From Butyrivibrio sp. NC2007 (GTDB taxonomy: Bacteria; Bacillota; Clostridia; Lachnospirales; Lachnospiraceae): a stretch of DNA of 64,000 nt. Shown here piece after piece: positions 8,350 to 18,599 of this stretch (position 1 is its first letter; the number at the start of each line of letters is the position of its first letter). Position numbers and translations under genes: made by a program. The stretch is from assembly GCF_000421405.1 (NCBI RefSeq), contig NZ_ATWY01000001.1, forward strand, positions 186,001 to 250,000, written 5' to 3'. A model generated the notes under the pieces. That model did not search any database, was not told the DNA's origin, and saw only the letters and a program-made list of their open reading frames with translations.

Positions 8350-10335
8350 ATGACGTCTAATATCAAGATTTCAATGGAAAAACCTTATCCGCTGGGTTGT
8401 TATATCGACTATGACAAGAGCCTTGTTGTAAGAAGCGTATTCGATGACAATAAGAGCTGTGGAATAGTTCTTTATCCATCTGATAAGAATAAAGCTACAA
8501 ATCCTCTTAAGATCGAACTTCCAAAGTCTCTTAAAAGAGGCGATATTTATTCGGCACGTATTTCCGGAATCGATAATATTGATGATTATAAGACCTATAA
8601 CTACTTCTGCGATGAGGAGTTCTTTTGCGACCCTTATGCCAAGCAGTTTTACGGTCTTGAGAAGTTTGGCCACTTTGTTCCCGATGCTCAGATAAGAGCC
8701 AAGCTTGATAACAAGGCTTCTTTTAAGACTTCACATGATACCTTTGACTGGACCGGTGATGATCACACCTTCACCAAATACGAGGACAGCTTCGTATACC
8801 TGCTCCATGTAAGAGGCTTCACCAGGTCTGCAAGCAGCGGAGTCGAGCTCTCTAAAAGAGGAACTTTTTCAGGCATACTTGAGAAAATCCCGTATCTTAA
8901 ATCTCTTGGCGTTACAGCCGTTGAGCTTATGCCTGCATATGAGATGAATGAGATCGATGAATCTTTGAAGAGGTCCGATAAGAGAAGAGCAAGCCTTTAT
9001 TCGAACAACGGCAATATATCCGACAAAAATATGCTTGAACTTCGGCCTAATTTCTGGGGCTATAAGAAAGGCTATTACTTTGCCCCAAGAACAGCATACT
9101 GTGAGAATCCTCAGGATGCAGAAAATGAGTTTAAAAGCTTTGTTAAGACCATGCATAAAAATGGCCTTGAAGTTATAATGCAGTTCTATTTCGATGAGTA
9201 TGAGAGTGGAACTCTTATCATAGATGCCCTCAGATTCTGGAGATGCACCTATCATGTGGATGGATTCCATCTGAAGGGAAGCAAGATTCCTCTAAGGCTT
9301 ATAACAAACGAGCCCTTGTTTACGGATATAAAGATATGGAATGAGTACTTTAACTACGGCGAGATTTATGAAGGCAAAGCGCCTGCAAGCAGACTTCTTG
9401 CCGACTACAATAACGCATTTCTTTACAACAGCCGCAGATTCCTTAAGAGCGACGACAATGCAGTCTCTGACTTTATGAAGGCAATGATTGCCGGCAGTAA
9501 CGATCACGGAATCATCAATTATATCTGTGACTATGAAGGTTTCAGACTCGCTGACCTTGTATCCTATGAGCACAAACACAACGAGGAAAACGGTGAGAAT
9601 AACAAGGACGGCACAGACAACAACTTAAGCTGGAACTGCGGAATTGAAGGCCGTACCCGTAAGCACGACATTTTAAATCTTCGTAAGAAGCAGATAAAGA
9701 ATATTCTTACCATGCTTTTTGTAGCTCAGGGAACTCCAATGATTTTTAGCGGAGATGAATTTGGCAACTCCCAGAGCGGCAATAACAATCCATATTGCCA
9801 GGATAATGAGATAGGCTGGGTTGATTGGAAAGCCATGGATAAGAATTCCGATATCCTTGATTATGTGAAGTACTTATCCAAGCTAAGATTCAGTCACAAG
9901 GTTCTTCATGAAAGTGCTCCGTTTAAGCTGATGGATTACATATCCTGCGGATATCCGGATCTCTCATGCCACGGCAGAGAAGCCTGGAGGCCGGATCTTT
10001 CCGGTCATAGCCACATGCTGGGAATGCTTTTCTGCGGGCTTTATGAGGGCAAGGATCAGCCGTTTATCTATGTTGCCTTTAACATGAACTGGACACCACA
10101 GGAGCTGGCTCTTCCTGATCTTCCGGACGGATATTCCTGGAAGATAGTGCTAGATACGGACGATAGAGGCTTAAAGCCCATCTCTAAGCCAAAAACAGGA
10201 ACCAAAGCGAAAGAAACAGAGCCTGAAAACAATGTTTTTACAGAACTTCTTGCTGACAGGTCAACGCGCATCTATATGAGCGTTCAGGATAAAAAGAAAA
10301 CCAAAAAGAAAGTAACAGGTAAAAAGAACAAATGA
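8350..10335 (+). CDS. GlgX/isoamylase-like GH13 protein with degenerate catalytic site
   Basis: A 661-residue protein with a CBM48-like N-terminal region (about 1-110) and a barrel clearly related to glycogen debranching enzymes. GlgX-type signatures remain: DLVSYEHKHNEENGENN, NLSWNCGIEG, GTPMIFSGDEFGNSQ and NPYCQDNEIGWVDW. The catalytic regions are altered. Region I, usually DVVYNH, reads QFYFDE (278-283). Region II, usually VDGFRFD, reads VDGFHLK (303-309), so the nucleophile Asp is Lys309. Region IV HD is Tyr395-Glu396. A Glu332 may correspond to the general acid. The gene is intact and overlaps pepT by 4 bp. I infer a glycan-binding or regulatory pseudoenzyme; true debranching activity looks unlikely. 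The C-terminus is very Lys-rich. Confidence 0.82.
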   Translation: MTSNIKISMEKPYPLGCYIDYDKSLVVRSVFDDNKSCGIVLYPSDKNKATNPLKIELPKSLKRGDIYSARISGIDNIDDYKTYNYFCDEEFFCDPYAKQFYGLEKFGHFVPDAQIRAKLDNKASFKTSHDTFDWTGDDHTFTKYEDSFVYLLHVRGFTRSASSGVELSKRGTFSGILEKIPYLKSLGVTAVELMPAYEMNEIDESLKRSDKRRASLYSNNGNISDKNMLELRPNFWGYKKGYYFAPRTAYCENPQDAENEFKSFVKTMHKNGLEVIMQFYFDEYESGTLIIDALRFWRCTYHVDGFHLKGSKIPLRLITNEPLFTDIKIWNEYFNYGEIYEGKAPASRLLADYNNAFLYNSRRFLKSDDNAVSDFMKAMIAGSNDHGIINYICDYEGFRLADLVSYEHKHNEENGENNKDGTDNNLSWNCGIEGRTRKHDILNLRKKQIKNILTMLFVAQGTPMIFSGDEFGNSQSGNNNPYCQDNEIGWVDWKAMDKNSDILDYVKYLSKLRFSHKVLHESAPFKLMDYISCGYPDLSCHGREAWRPDLSGHSHMLGMLFCGLYEGKDQPFIYVAFNMNWTPQELALPDLPDGYSWKIVLDTDDRGLKPISKPKTGTKAKETEPENNVFTELLADRSTRIYMSVQDKKKTKKKVTGKKNK

Positions 10336-11564
10336 GTAATATAAACGTTATTGATGATTTTTTAAGATGTGTGAAGATTGATACTCAATCCGATGATACA
10401 ACAGGAGCATCTCCTTCAACAGCCAAGCAGCACGATCTTGCTTCTTTACTGGAAAAAGAGCTTATAGAGATCGGCGCAAGTGACGTCTATTATGACAAAG
10501 AGCACTGCTATGTGTATGCATCAATACCTTCAAATACCGGCGCTGATACACCGGCAATAGGTTTCGTTTCGCATATGGATACATCCGATGAAGTCAGCGG
10601 AAAAAATGTAAATCCAAGAATTGTTGAAAATTATGACGGTAAGGACATCGTGCTTTCAAAGGATGGAAGCGTAGTTTTATCTCCAAGTGACTTCCCTGAG
10701 CTTAAGAATCACATAGGAGAAGACCTGATAGTCACTGATGGAACAACACTTCTTGGAGCCGATGACAAGGCAGGTATCGCCGAGATCATGACCATGGCCA
10801 AGACTCTTTTATCTGACCCGTCCATCAAGCATGGAGATATTAAGATTGCATTTACTCCCGACGAGGAAATTGGTGAAGGAACAGCTTATTTTGATATAGA
10901 CAGATTCGGCGCAAAGTATGCTTATACCGTTGATGGTGGCAAGCTCGGAGAGCTTGAATATGAGAACTTCAATGCTGCAGAAGGTGTTATAAAGGTCCAG
11001 GGCAGAAGCGTTCATCCCGGAGATGCCAAGAACAAGATGGTTAATGCATCACTTATCTGTTATGAGTTCCAGTCACTTCTTCCTGCATTCCAGAATCCCA
11101 TGTACACAGAGGGAAGAGAAGGGTTCTTTCATCTTACCGAGATAAACGGTGGCTGTGAGAGCGCTACAGCATCTTACATCATCAGAGATCATGATGAGAA
11201 ACTCTTTGAAACCAAGAAACAGCTCTTTAAGGATGCTGCTGAGTTTCTTAACAAAAAATACGGAGAAGGCACTGTAACTGTAGAAGTCAGAGATCAGTAC
11301 TACAACATGATCGAGAAGATTAAGCCTCACATGCATCTTATTGATAACGCCAAGAAGGTTATGACCGATCTTGGTATTACACCTATCGATAATCCTATAA
11401 GAGGAGGCACAGACGGAGCAGCCCTTTCCTACAAAGGACTTCCATGTCCGAATCTTTGCACCGGCGGATACAATTATCACGGAAAGTACGAGTATGCATC
11501 AGTTCAGGAGATGAAACAGGTAGTAAAGATCCTTCTCGGAATAGTTGATGCATACAAAGAATAA
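10332..11564 (+). CDS. pepT: Peptidase T (tripeptide aminopeptidase)
   Basis: A 410-residue cytoplasmic zinc peptidase of family M20B that removes the N-terminal residue of tripeptides. Visible: the metal-ligand segment SHMDTSDE, the bridging Asp region GADDKAGI, the catalytic Glu pair in PDEEIGEG, the Asp of YTVDGG, and the C-terminal PIRGGTDGAALSYKGLP with NYHGKYEY. Length fits the family. The ATG overlaps the stop of the preceding GH13-like gene, implying translational coupling. It is followed after 24 bp by miaB, so the whole run from 8350 may be one transcript. No partner with an obvious functional link lies beside it. Confidence 0.94.
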   Translation: MSNINVIDDFLRCVKIDTQSDDTTGASPSTAKQHDLASLLEKELIEIGASDVYYDKEHCYVYASIPSNTGADTPAIGFVSHMDTSDEVSGKNVNPRIVENYDGKDIVLSKDGSVVLSPSDFPELKNHIGEDLIVTDGTTLLGADDKAGIAEIMTMAKTLLSDPSIKHGDIKIAFTPDEEIGEGTAYFDIDRFGAKYAYTVDGGKLGELEYENFNAAEGVIKVQGRSVHPGDAKNKMVNASLICYEFQSLLPAFQNPMYTEGREGFFHLTEINGGCESATASYIIRDHDEKLFETKKQLFKDAAEFLNKKYGEGTVTVEVRDQYYNMIEKIKPHMHLIDNAKKVMTDLGITPIDNPIRGGTDGAALSYKGLPCPNLCTGGYNYHGKYEYASVQEMKQVVKILLGIVDAYKE

Positions 11565-11588
11565 TAGATTTAGAAAGAGTTTTAGTTA

Positions 11589-13040
11589 ATGGGAATCAAT
11601 ATTTTAAACAGTAATAAAGCAGATATACAGGACAGCGAGAGCTTAAAGCAGCTTGAGTACATTGAACAGGCAAAAGATAAGGTTTCAGCCCTTGAAAAAG
11701 AGCTTGGCAGAAAGCTCACAGCCTGCGTTGTAACCTTTGGATGTCAGATGAATGCAAGAGACTCAGAGAAGCTCCTTGCAACTCTTAAGCTTGCAGGCTA
11801 TGAAGAAACCGAAAGCGAAGATGCTGATTTTGTAATCTACAACACCTGCTCAGTTCGTGACAATGCCGACCAGAGAGTTCTTGGAAGGCTTGGTCAGACA
11901 AGTAATTTCAAGAAAAAGAATCCAAATATGAAAATTGCCATCTGCGGATGCATGATGCAGGAGGCAGGCGCAGTCGAGAAGATCCAGAAGAGCTACAGAT
12001 TTGTAGATCTTATTTTCGGAACTCACAATATCTACAAGTTCGCTGAGCTCCTTAATACAGTTCTTGATTCAGACAGAATGATAATTGGTATCTGGAAGGA
12101 AACAGACAAGATTGTTGAGGATCTTCCTGTATTTCGTAAATATCCCTTTAAATCCGGAGTCAACATCATGTTTGGCTGCAACAATTTCTGCACTTATTGC
12201 ATAGTTCCCTATGTAAGGGGCAGAGAGCGCAGCAGATCACCCAAGGATATAATCCGCGAGTGTGAAAAGCTTGCTGCTGACGGAGTTAAGGAAGTAATGC
12301 TTCTTGGCCAGAATGTTAATTCCTATGGCCTTGATTTTAGTGATGATAATCCGGACAAGATCTCTTTTGCGAAGCTCCTTGAGCTTGTTTGCGAGGTTGA
12401 AGGAATTGAGAGAGTAAGATTCATGACTCCTCATCCTAAGGATTTCTCAGATGAGCTTCTTGATGTTATTGCTAAGAACCCTAAGATTGCAAGGCACATC
12501 CACTTACCGCTCCAGGCAGGTAACAGCGAGATCCTTCGCAGAATGAACAGAAAGTACACCAAAGAGAGCTATCTTGAGCTTGCAGGCAAGATAAGAGAAA
12601 AGCTCCCTGATGTAGCAATCACCACAGATATTATTGTAGGATTCCCGGGAGAGACAAAGGAAGCTGTCCTGGACACCATAGACGTTATTAACAAGGTTAA
12701 ATTTGACAATGCCTTTACCTTCATCTATTCAAAAAGGCCCGGAACTCCGGCTGCATCCTTTGAGGATCAGGTCCCCGAGGAAGTGGTTAAGGAGAACTTT
12801 GACATGCTCCTTAAAGTTGTACAGGAAACAGCCAAAGAGCAGACAGCCAAGCTCCAGGGACGCACAGAAACTGTCCTTGTCGAAGGTGTTAACGAGCATG
12901 ACAAGAGTCTTTTAACAGGAAGAATGTCAAATAATACACTGGTACATTTCCCGGGGGGAGAAGAACTTATAGGGGAACTTGTGCCGGTAAGCCTTTTAGA
13001 ATGTCATGGATTTTACTATTTGGGGAAGTTAGTTAAATGA
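11589..13040 (+). CDS. miaB: tRNA-2-methylthio-N6-dimethylallyladenosine synthase
   Basis: A 483-residue radical SAM methylthiotransferase that converts i6A37 to ms2i6A37 in tRNAs reading UNN codons. The N-terminal UPF0004 domain has the three Fe-S cysteines (in FGCQMNARDSEK, NTCSVRD and CGCMMQ). The radical SAM cluster motif is CNNFCTYC, followed by the PYVRGRERSR signature, and a C-terminal TRAM domain. It is longer than E. coli MiaB because of an N-terminal extension of about 35 residues, common in Clostridia. It overlaps mutS by 4 bp. The substrate i6A is made by MiaA, encoded three genes downstream in the same operon. Confidence 0.95.
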   Translation: MGINILNSNKADIQDSESLKQLEYIEQAKDKVSALEKELGRKLTACVVTFGCQMNARDSEKLLATLKLAGYEETESEDADFVIYNTCSVRDNADQRVLGRLGQTSNFKKKNPNMKIAICGCMMQEAGAVEKIQKSYRFVDLIFGTHNIYKFAELLNTVLDSDRMIIGIWKETDKIVEDLPVFRKYPFKSGVNIMFGCNNFCTYCIVPYVRGRERSRSPKDIIRECEKLAADGVKEVMLLGQNVNSYGLDFSDDNPDKISFAKLLELVCEVEGIERVRFMTPHPKDFSDELLDVIAKNPKIARHIHLPLQAGNSEILRRMNRKYTKESYLELAGKIREKLPDVAITTDIIVGFPGETKEAVLDTIDVINKVKFDNAFTFIYSKRPGTPAASFEDQVPEEVVKENFDMLLKVVQETAKEQTAKLQGRTETVLVEGVNEHDKSLLTGRMSNNTLVHFPGGEELIGELVPVSLLECHGFYYLGKLVK

Positions 13041-15715
13041 TTGAAAGTATTGATACCACAAAAGTATCTCCCATGATGCAGCATTATATTGCCACCAAGA
13101 AGGAGTATAGTGACTGCATCCTCTTTTACAGACTGGGAGATTTCTACGAGATCTTTTTTGATGATGCTCTTACTGCTTCAAAAGAGCTTGAGCTAACACT
13201 TACAGGTAAGGCCTGCGGCCTTGAAGAGAGGGCTCCTATGTGCGGAGTTCCTTTTCATGCTGTGGATTCATACCTCAATAAGCTTGTTTCAAGAGGCTAT
13301 AAGGTTGCCATCTGTGAACAGATGGAAGACCCCAAGCTTGCCAAGGGCATCGTAAAAAGAGAAGTCACAAGGATCGTAACACCCGGAACCAATCTGAATA
13401 TGCAGTCCTTAGAGGAGAGTAAGAATAACTATCTTATGAGTATCTTTTACTCTCCTGATAATATTGGAATTTCCGTTGCTGATGTCACAACAGGAGATTA
13501 TTATCTGACAGAAGTTGAATCTCTTCGCGCTGTCATGGATGAGATTGGAAAATATGCACCTACAGAGATCATCTGCAACAATGCATTTGAGTTTTCCGGA
13601 GCAGACCTTGATGAGATCAGGAACAGACTTAATATTTTTATCAATCCTGTAGATAACAGGTATTTTGATGAAGACTCCTGCAAGAGACTTCTTATGAAGC
13701 ACTTTAAGGTTTCATCCCTTATCGGCCTTGGAATCGATGATTTTCCTAACGGAATTGTAGCTTCAGGAGCGCTTCTTCAGTACCTTGTAGATATGCAGAA
13801 GTCGGATATCAGCAATATCACTCATATATATCCGTATCTCACCAGCAAATACATGCTTCTTGATGGCTCCACCAGAAGAAATCTTGAGCTTGTTGAGACC
13901 ATGCGCGATAAGCAAAAGAGAGGCACACTTCTCTGGGTTCTTGATAAGACCAAGACAGCCATGGGTGCAAGAACACTCAGGAGCTTTATCGAACAGCCTC
14001 TTATAGACAAGGAGGAGATTCTTCTTCGCCAGAACGCTGTTGAGAAGCTGGTTAAAAACGTAGTCACAAGAGAAGAAATCAGAGAATATCTGAATCCTGT
14101 TTACGACCTTGAAAGACTCATGTCCAAGATCGTATTCAAGACCGCTAATCCAAGAGATCTTCTGGCATTTAGAAATTCAATAAAAATGATTCCTGCTATA
14201 ATCACAGCACTTCAGGATATTTCAGGAGATCCCGGAATAGATAAGATTTATGGCGATCTTGATCCTCTTACAGATATTCATGACCTTATCGACAAGGCAA
14301 TCGTTGAGGAACCTCCTCTTGCTATAAAAGAGAGCGGAATCATAAAGGACGGTTTTGATGCCGACATCGACCACTTCAGAGAAGCAGGCACAAACGGCAA
14401 ACAGTGGCTTGCTCAGATGGAGGAGGAAGAGAAGGAAAAGACAGGTATCAAGAACCTCAGGATCAAGTACAGCAATGTTTTCGGTTATTCCTTTGAAGTA
14501 ACCAATTCCTTCAAGGACAAGGTTCCCGATTATTTCATCAGAAAGCAGACCCTGACCAACTGCGAGAGATATACAACGCCCCAGCTTAAAGAGCTTGAGG
14601 ACACAATTCTTAATGCACAGGATAAGCTAAATAACCTCGAATATGATATGTTCTGCAAGATCAGAGACTCAATAGCTCTTGAGATTGACAGGATACAAAC
14701 TACAGCTAAGGCTATAGCTCTTTTGGATGTATATGCATCCCTTGCTTATGTAGCTGAGCGCAATCACTATATCAAGCCAAGTCTTAACGATAAGGGACAG
14801 ATCAACATCAAGAACGGACGTCACCCTGTAGTTGAGAGAATGCTTGATACAGCCGATATGTTCATCTCCAATGACACCTATCTTGACAATAAAAAGCATT
14901 GCATCAGCATCATTACAGGTCCTAACATGGCCGGTAAGTCCACATACATGAGGCAGACAGCACTTATTGTTCTGATGTGCCAGATAGGAAGCTTTGTACC
15001 TGCCGATAAGGCAGATATGTGTGTTGTAGACAGGATATTTACCAGAGTAGGAGCTTCTGATGACCTCGGAAGCGGACAGTCAACCTTTATGGTTGAGATG
15101 AATGAAGTTGCTAACATCTTAAGAAACGCTACTCCCGACTCACTTCTTATTCTTGATGAGATTGGAAGAGGAACTTCAACCTATGACGGTCTTGCAATTG
15201 CCTGGGCTGTTACAGAGCACATCTCAAACAGAAAGATTCTCGGTGCCAAGACGCTTTTTGCAACTCACTACCACGAGCTTACCGAGCTTGAAGGTAAGAT
15301 GGACAACGTCAACAACTACTGCATTGCGGTAAAAGAAAACGGCGATGACATTGTCTTTTTGAGAAAGATCATCAAGGGTGGTGCTGATAAGAGCTACGGT
15401 ATCCAGGTAGCCAAGCTTGCCGGCGTTCCCGACATGGTCATTGACAGGGCAAAAGAGATTGTTGCCGAGCTCACAGATAACGACATAACAGATAAAGTTC
15501 AGGCTATTGCCAAAGAGAATAAAAATGATAAAAAGGTGAAGGTTAAGCACTACGATGATGTTGATACCAACCAGATGTCACTTTTTGATACCGTAACCGA
15601 CGAAGAAGTACTGCGTCGCCTTCAGGAGATAGATATCACAACTCTTACTCCCATGGACGCATTAAACACTCTCTATAAATTACAGAGTGATCTTAAGAAC
15701 AGGTGGAAAAGCTAA
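13037..15715 (+). CDS. mutS: DNA mismatch repair protein MutS
   Basis: An 892-residue mismatch-recognition ATPase. The N-terminal mismatch-binding domain has the Phe-X-Glu contact (GDFYEIF, near residue 37). The ATPase domain has Walker A GPNMAGKST, Walker B LLILDEIGRGTSTYDG and the FATHYHEL segment. The C-terminus has a MutL/clamp-interaction-like tail (NQMSLFD, a possible beta-clamp motif). Length is typical of MutS1. The start ATG overlaps the miaB stop, and the stop overlaps the mutL ATG by one base, so the genes are tightly coupled. It acts with MutL encoded next. Confidence 0.96.
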   Translation: MIESIDTTKVSPMMQHYIATKKEYSDCILFYRLGDFYEIFFDDALTASKELELTLTGKACGLEERAPMCGVPFHAVDSYLNKLVSRGYKVAICEQMEDPKLAKGIVKREVTRIVTPGTNLNMQSLEESKNNYLMSIFYSPDNIGISVADVTTGDYYLTEVESLRAVMDEIGKYAPTEIICNNAFEFSGADLDEIRNRLNIFINPVDNRYFDEDSCKRLLMKHFKVSSLIGLGIDDFPNGIVASGALLQYLVDMQKSDISNITHIYPYLTSKYMLLDGSTRRNLELVETMRDKQKRGTLLWVLDKTKTAMGARTLRSFIEQPLIDKEEILLRQNAVEKLVKNVVTREEIREYLNPVYDLERLMSKIVFKTANPRDLLAFRNSIKMIPAIITALQDISGDPGIDKIYGDLDPLTDIHDLIDKAIVEEPPLAIKESGIIKDGFDADIDHFREAGTNGKQWLAQMEEEEKEKTGIKNLRIKYSNVFGYSFEVTNSFKDKVPDYFIRKQTLTNCERYTTPQLKELEDTILNAQDKLNNLEYDMFCKIRDSIALEIDRIQTTAKAIALLDVYASLAYVAERNHYIKPSLNDKGQINIKNGRHPVVERMLDTADMFISNDTYLDNKKHCISIITGPNMAGKSTYMRQTALIVLMCQIGSFVPADKADMCVVDRIFTRVGASDDLGSGQSTFMVEMNEVANILRNATPDSLLILDEIGRGTSTYDGLAIAWAVTEHISNRKILGAKTLFATHYHELTELEGKMDNVNNYCIAVKENGDDIVFLRKIIKGGADKSYGIQVAKLAGVPDMVIDRAKEIVAELTDNDITDKVQAIAKENKNDKKVKVKHYDDVDTNQMSLFDTVTDEEVLRRLQEIDITTLTPMDALNTLYKLQSDLKNRWKS

Positions 15716-17664
15716 TGGCATTTATCAATGAACTTGATAAAAACACAATAGATCAGATCGCAGCCGGAGAAGTTGTAGAAAGGCCCGCCAGTGTAGTTAA
15801 AGAGCTGGTTGAAAATGCCATAGATTCCGGAGCAACGGCCGTGACAGTCGAGATCAAGGGCGGCGGAATCGACATGATAAGGGTTACAGATAATGGCTCA
15901 GGTATTGAGAAGAGTCAGATCAGAAAAGCCTTTAAAAGACATGCAACCAGTAAGCTAAAGAGTATAGAAGATCTCTTTTCCATACATTCTCTGGGCTTTA
16001 GAGGAGAAGCGCTCTCCAGTATCGCTTCTGTTGCACAGGTTGACCTTATCACCAAGACCAGTGATGAACTTGTCGGAACAAGGTACTGCATAAACGGCGG
16101 CGAAGAAGCTGCATTTGAGGAGATAGGTGCTCCTGACGGAACAACACTTATCATCAGGAACCTTTTTTACAATACGCCTGCCAGAAAGAAATTCCTGAAA
16201 ACGCCTCAGACAGAAGGCAGCTATATCGGTGATGTCATGGAGCATATGGCCCTTGATAATCCCACAATCTCTTTTCACTACATCAACAATAAAGACGACA
16301 AATTCTCCACCTCCGGAAACGGAGACTTAAAAGAAATAATATACAGGATCTACGGAAGAGACATTTCAGTCAGCGTAATTCCTTTTAAGGCAGAAGAAGA
16401 TGGAATGGTCCTTGAAGGTTATCTGGGCGAGCCGGCTATAAACCGCTCCAACAGAAACTTTGAGATATTCTTTGTAAACGGAAGATACATCAAGGATAAA
16501 GTAATGAGCAAAGCTCTGGAAGAAGGATACAAGCAGTATCTGATGATGCACAAGTTTCCGTTTGCAATACTTCACCTTAGGATTGATCCTTCCAGAGTAG
16601 ATGTTAACGTACATCCTGCCAAAATGGAGGTACGCTTTAACAATCAGCAGCAGCTCTACGATTTCATCAGCCGCAGTGTGGATGATGCTCTCAGTAAAAG
16701 AGAAATGATTCCCGATGCACTCCTTGGAGAAAAAGATGAGGAAGAGGTAAAAGAGCCTTTACAGGCCGATGCACCTGTAGCTGAGGAAAAACCTTCAAAA
16801 TCCATTGCGCCACAGCCCTTTGAGTCACTTCGCTTTGAAAAGCATAAGATCAGCGAGGATACTCCGATATTTGCAAAAGGCGTAAAAGCTGAGCCTATCA
16901 AGATCGAAGACAGCAACAAGTCAGCTGTATGGACAAGGATATTCGGAGATTCGGACGGAAGCATTGCAGAGAAAAAGGAACATCCCTCGCCAATCATCAA
17001 ATCCGACAACGCCGTTGTTGTTGAAAAGGTAACTCAGCTCGACCTCTTTGATGAAAAGGTCCTTACCAAAGAAAATGTCAAGGAATATGAAATCCTGGGA
17101 CAGATTTTTGGAACCTACTGGATAATAGCCTTTAAGGACAAGATATTTATGGTAGATCAGCACGCTGCTCATGAGAAGGTCAATTATGAGCGCATGCTAA
17201 AGAGATACAAAAGCGGAGAGATGCTCTCACAGATGGTAAATCCTCCTGTAATCGTGGCTCTCACCAGCGCAGAAGAAGAACTCTTTTTAAGCTACAGACA
17301 ATATTTTGAAAAGCTCGGATTTAATATTGAAAACTTCGGCGGACGAGAGTATGCTATGAGAGCTATTCCAATTGATCTGTTCGGATGCGAGAGCGAAAAG
17401 GATATGTTCATTCAGATCCTGGATGAGCTCTCACACGAGACAGGTCTTGACAGGACGCCGGATGTCATCAACTATAAGATTGCCAGCATGGCATGCAAGG
17501 CTTCTGTAAAAGGTAATACCAAGATGAGCAGAGCCGAGATGGAAGCTCTTTTGGATGAGCTTCTCACCCTTGATAATCCATACAACTGTCCTCACGGAAG
17601 GCCAACCATCATTTCCATGAGCAAGTATGAGATTGACAAGAAGTTTAAGAGAGTAGTTGAGTAA
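15715..17664 (+). CDS. mutL: DNA mismatch repair endonuclease MutL
   Basis: A 649-residue protein with the GHKL ATPase domain (AAGEVVERPASVVKELVENAIDSGA, DNGSGI, GFRGEALSSI) and a C-terminal dimerisation/endonuclease domain. The latter contains DQHAAHEKVNYE, an exact match to the metal-binding endonuclease motif DQHA-X2-E-X4-E, and CPHGRPT. MutL is therefore predicted to nick DNA itself, as expected in bacteria without MutH. A beta-clamp-like QLDLFDE lies at the end of the linker. The ATG at 15715 shares one base with the mutS stop and has AGGTGG upstream; a GTG 12 bp earlier is less likely. It overlaps miaA by one base. Confidence 0.95.
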   Translation: MAFINELDKNTIDQIAAGEVVERPASVVKELVENAIDSGATAVTVEIKGGGIDMIRVTDNGSGIEKSQIRKAFKRHATSKLKSIEDLFSIHSLGFRGEALSSIASVAQVDLITKTSDELVGTRYCINGGEEAAFEEIGAPDGTTLIIRNLFYNTPARKKFLKTPQTEGSYIGDVMEHMALDNPTISFHYINNKDDKFSTSGNGDLKEIIYRIYGRDISVSVIPFKAEEDGMVLEGYLGEPAINRSNRNFEIFFVNGRYIKDKVMSKALEEGYKQYLMMHKFPFAILHLRIDPSRVDVNVHPAKMEVRFNNQQQLYDFISRSVDDALSKREMIPDALLGEKDEEEVKEPLQADAPVAEEKPSKSIAPQPFESLRFEKHKISEDTPIFAKGVKAEPIKIEDSNKSAVWTRIFGDSDGSIAEKKEHPSPIIKSDNAVVVEKVTQLDLFDEKVLTKENVKEYEILGQIFGTYWIIAFKDKIFMVDQHAAHEKVNYERMLKRYKSGEMLSQMVNPPVIVALTSAEEELFLSYRQYFEKLGFNIENFGGREYAMRAIPIDLFGCESEKDMFIQILDELSHETGLDRTPDVINYKIASMACKASVKGNTKMSRAEMEALLDELLTLDNPYNCPHGRPTIISMSKYEIDKKFKRVVE

Positions 17665-18599
17665 TGGATAAACAAAAACTTGTTGTAATAACAGGTCCTA
17701 CGGCTGTAGGTAAGACTAAGCTATCAATTGAACTTGCAAAAAGAATTGGCGGAGAGATAATCTCCGCTGATTCTATGCAAGTGTATAAGTACATGAACAT
17801 AGGAACCGACAAGATTTCAAGGGATAAGATGGAAGGTGTACCTCATCATCTTATAGATTTTTTGGATCCCCATGAAGACTTTAATGTCTTTATCTTTCAG
17901 AAGCTTGTCAAAGAGGCGATTGAAGGCATTGCTTCAAGAGGAAAGGTTCCGATCATAGTCGGAGGAACAGGTTTTTATATTCAGGCTGTCCTCTACGACA
18001 TCGATTTTACAGAGACCGATGAAGATGAAACCTACAGACATGAACTTGAGAAAAGAGCTGTTTCAGAAGGCGTACATGTACTCCATGAAGAGTTGAGGGC
18101 AGTAGACCCCGAGTCTGCAGATGCTATTCACGAAAACAACTCAAAGCGTGTTATAAGAGCGCTTGAATACTATAAAAAGACCGGCAAGAAGATTTCAGAG
18201 CACAATACTGAGCAGCATCAAAGAACATCACCCTACGATTTTAAGTATTTTGTTCTGACAGATGACAGAGAAGTTCTGTATTCACGCATAGAAAAGCGCG
18301 TTGATCAGATGATTGATGAAGGCCTCGAAGCTGAGGTAAAAGAGCTTTTGGCTATGGATATTCCAAAAGAAGCCACATCCATGCAGGGTCTTGGCTATCG
18401 AGAGATGATCGGTTATCTTGAAGGTGAATATGACCTTGACAGAGCAGTGTATCTTATAAAGAGAAACACCAGGCATTTTGCAAAGCGCCAGCTCACCTGG
18501 TTTAAGAGAGAAAGAGATGTAATCTGGATTGATAAACGCGACTTTAACAGAAACGATGAAGAAATTTTGAAAGAGATGATAAGGATTTATGAACAGTAA
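17664..18599 (+). CDS. miaA: tRNA dimethylallyltransferase
   Basis: A 311-residue enzyme that adds a dimethylallyl group to A37 of tRNAs, making the substrate of MiaB. It has P-loop GPTAVGKTK, the substrate-binding stretch SADSMQVYKYMNIGTDK, VGGTGFYI and QGLGYREMIGYL near the C-terminus, ending with RQLTWFKRERDVIW. Length is typical. It overlaps mutL by 1 bp and the following lyase gene by 11 bp. The hfq gene that often follows miaA in other bacteria is absent here. Confidence 0.95.
   Translation: MDKQKLVVITGPTAVGKTKLSIELAKRIGGEIISADSMQVYKYMNIGTDKISRDKMEGVPHHLIDFLDPHEDFNVFIFQKLVKEAIEGIASRGKVPIIVGGTGFYIQAVLYDIDFTETDEDETYRHELEKRAVSEGVHVLHEELRAVDPESADAIHENNSKRVIRALEYYKKTGKKISEHNTEQHQRTSPYDFKYFVLTDDREVLYSRIEKRVDQMIDEGLEAEVKELLAMDIPKEATSMQGLGYREMIGYLEGEYDLDRAVYLIKRNTRHFAKRQLTWFKRERDVIWIDKRDFNRNDEEILKEMIRIYEQ

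Noticed and set aside
16656..17009. Minus-strand ORF of about 117 codons within mutL
   Set aside because: A Ser-rich translation opposite the variable MutL linker. No start signal and no recognisable pattern.
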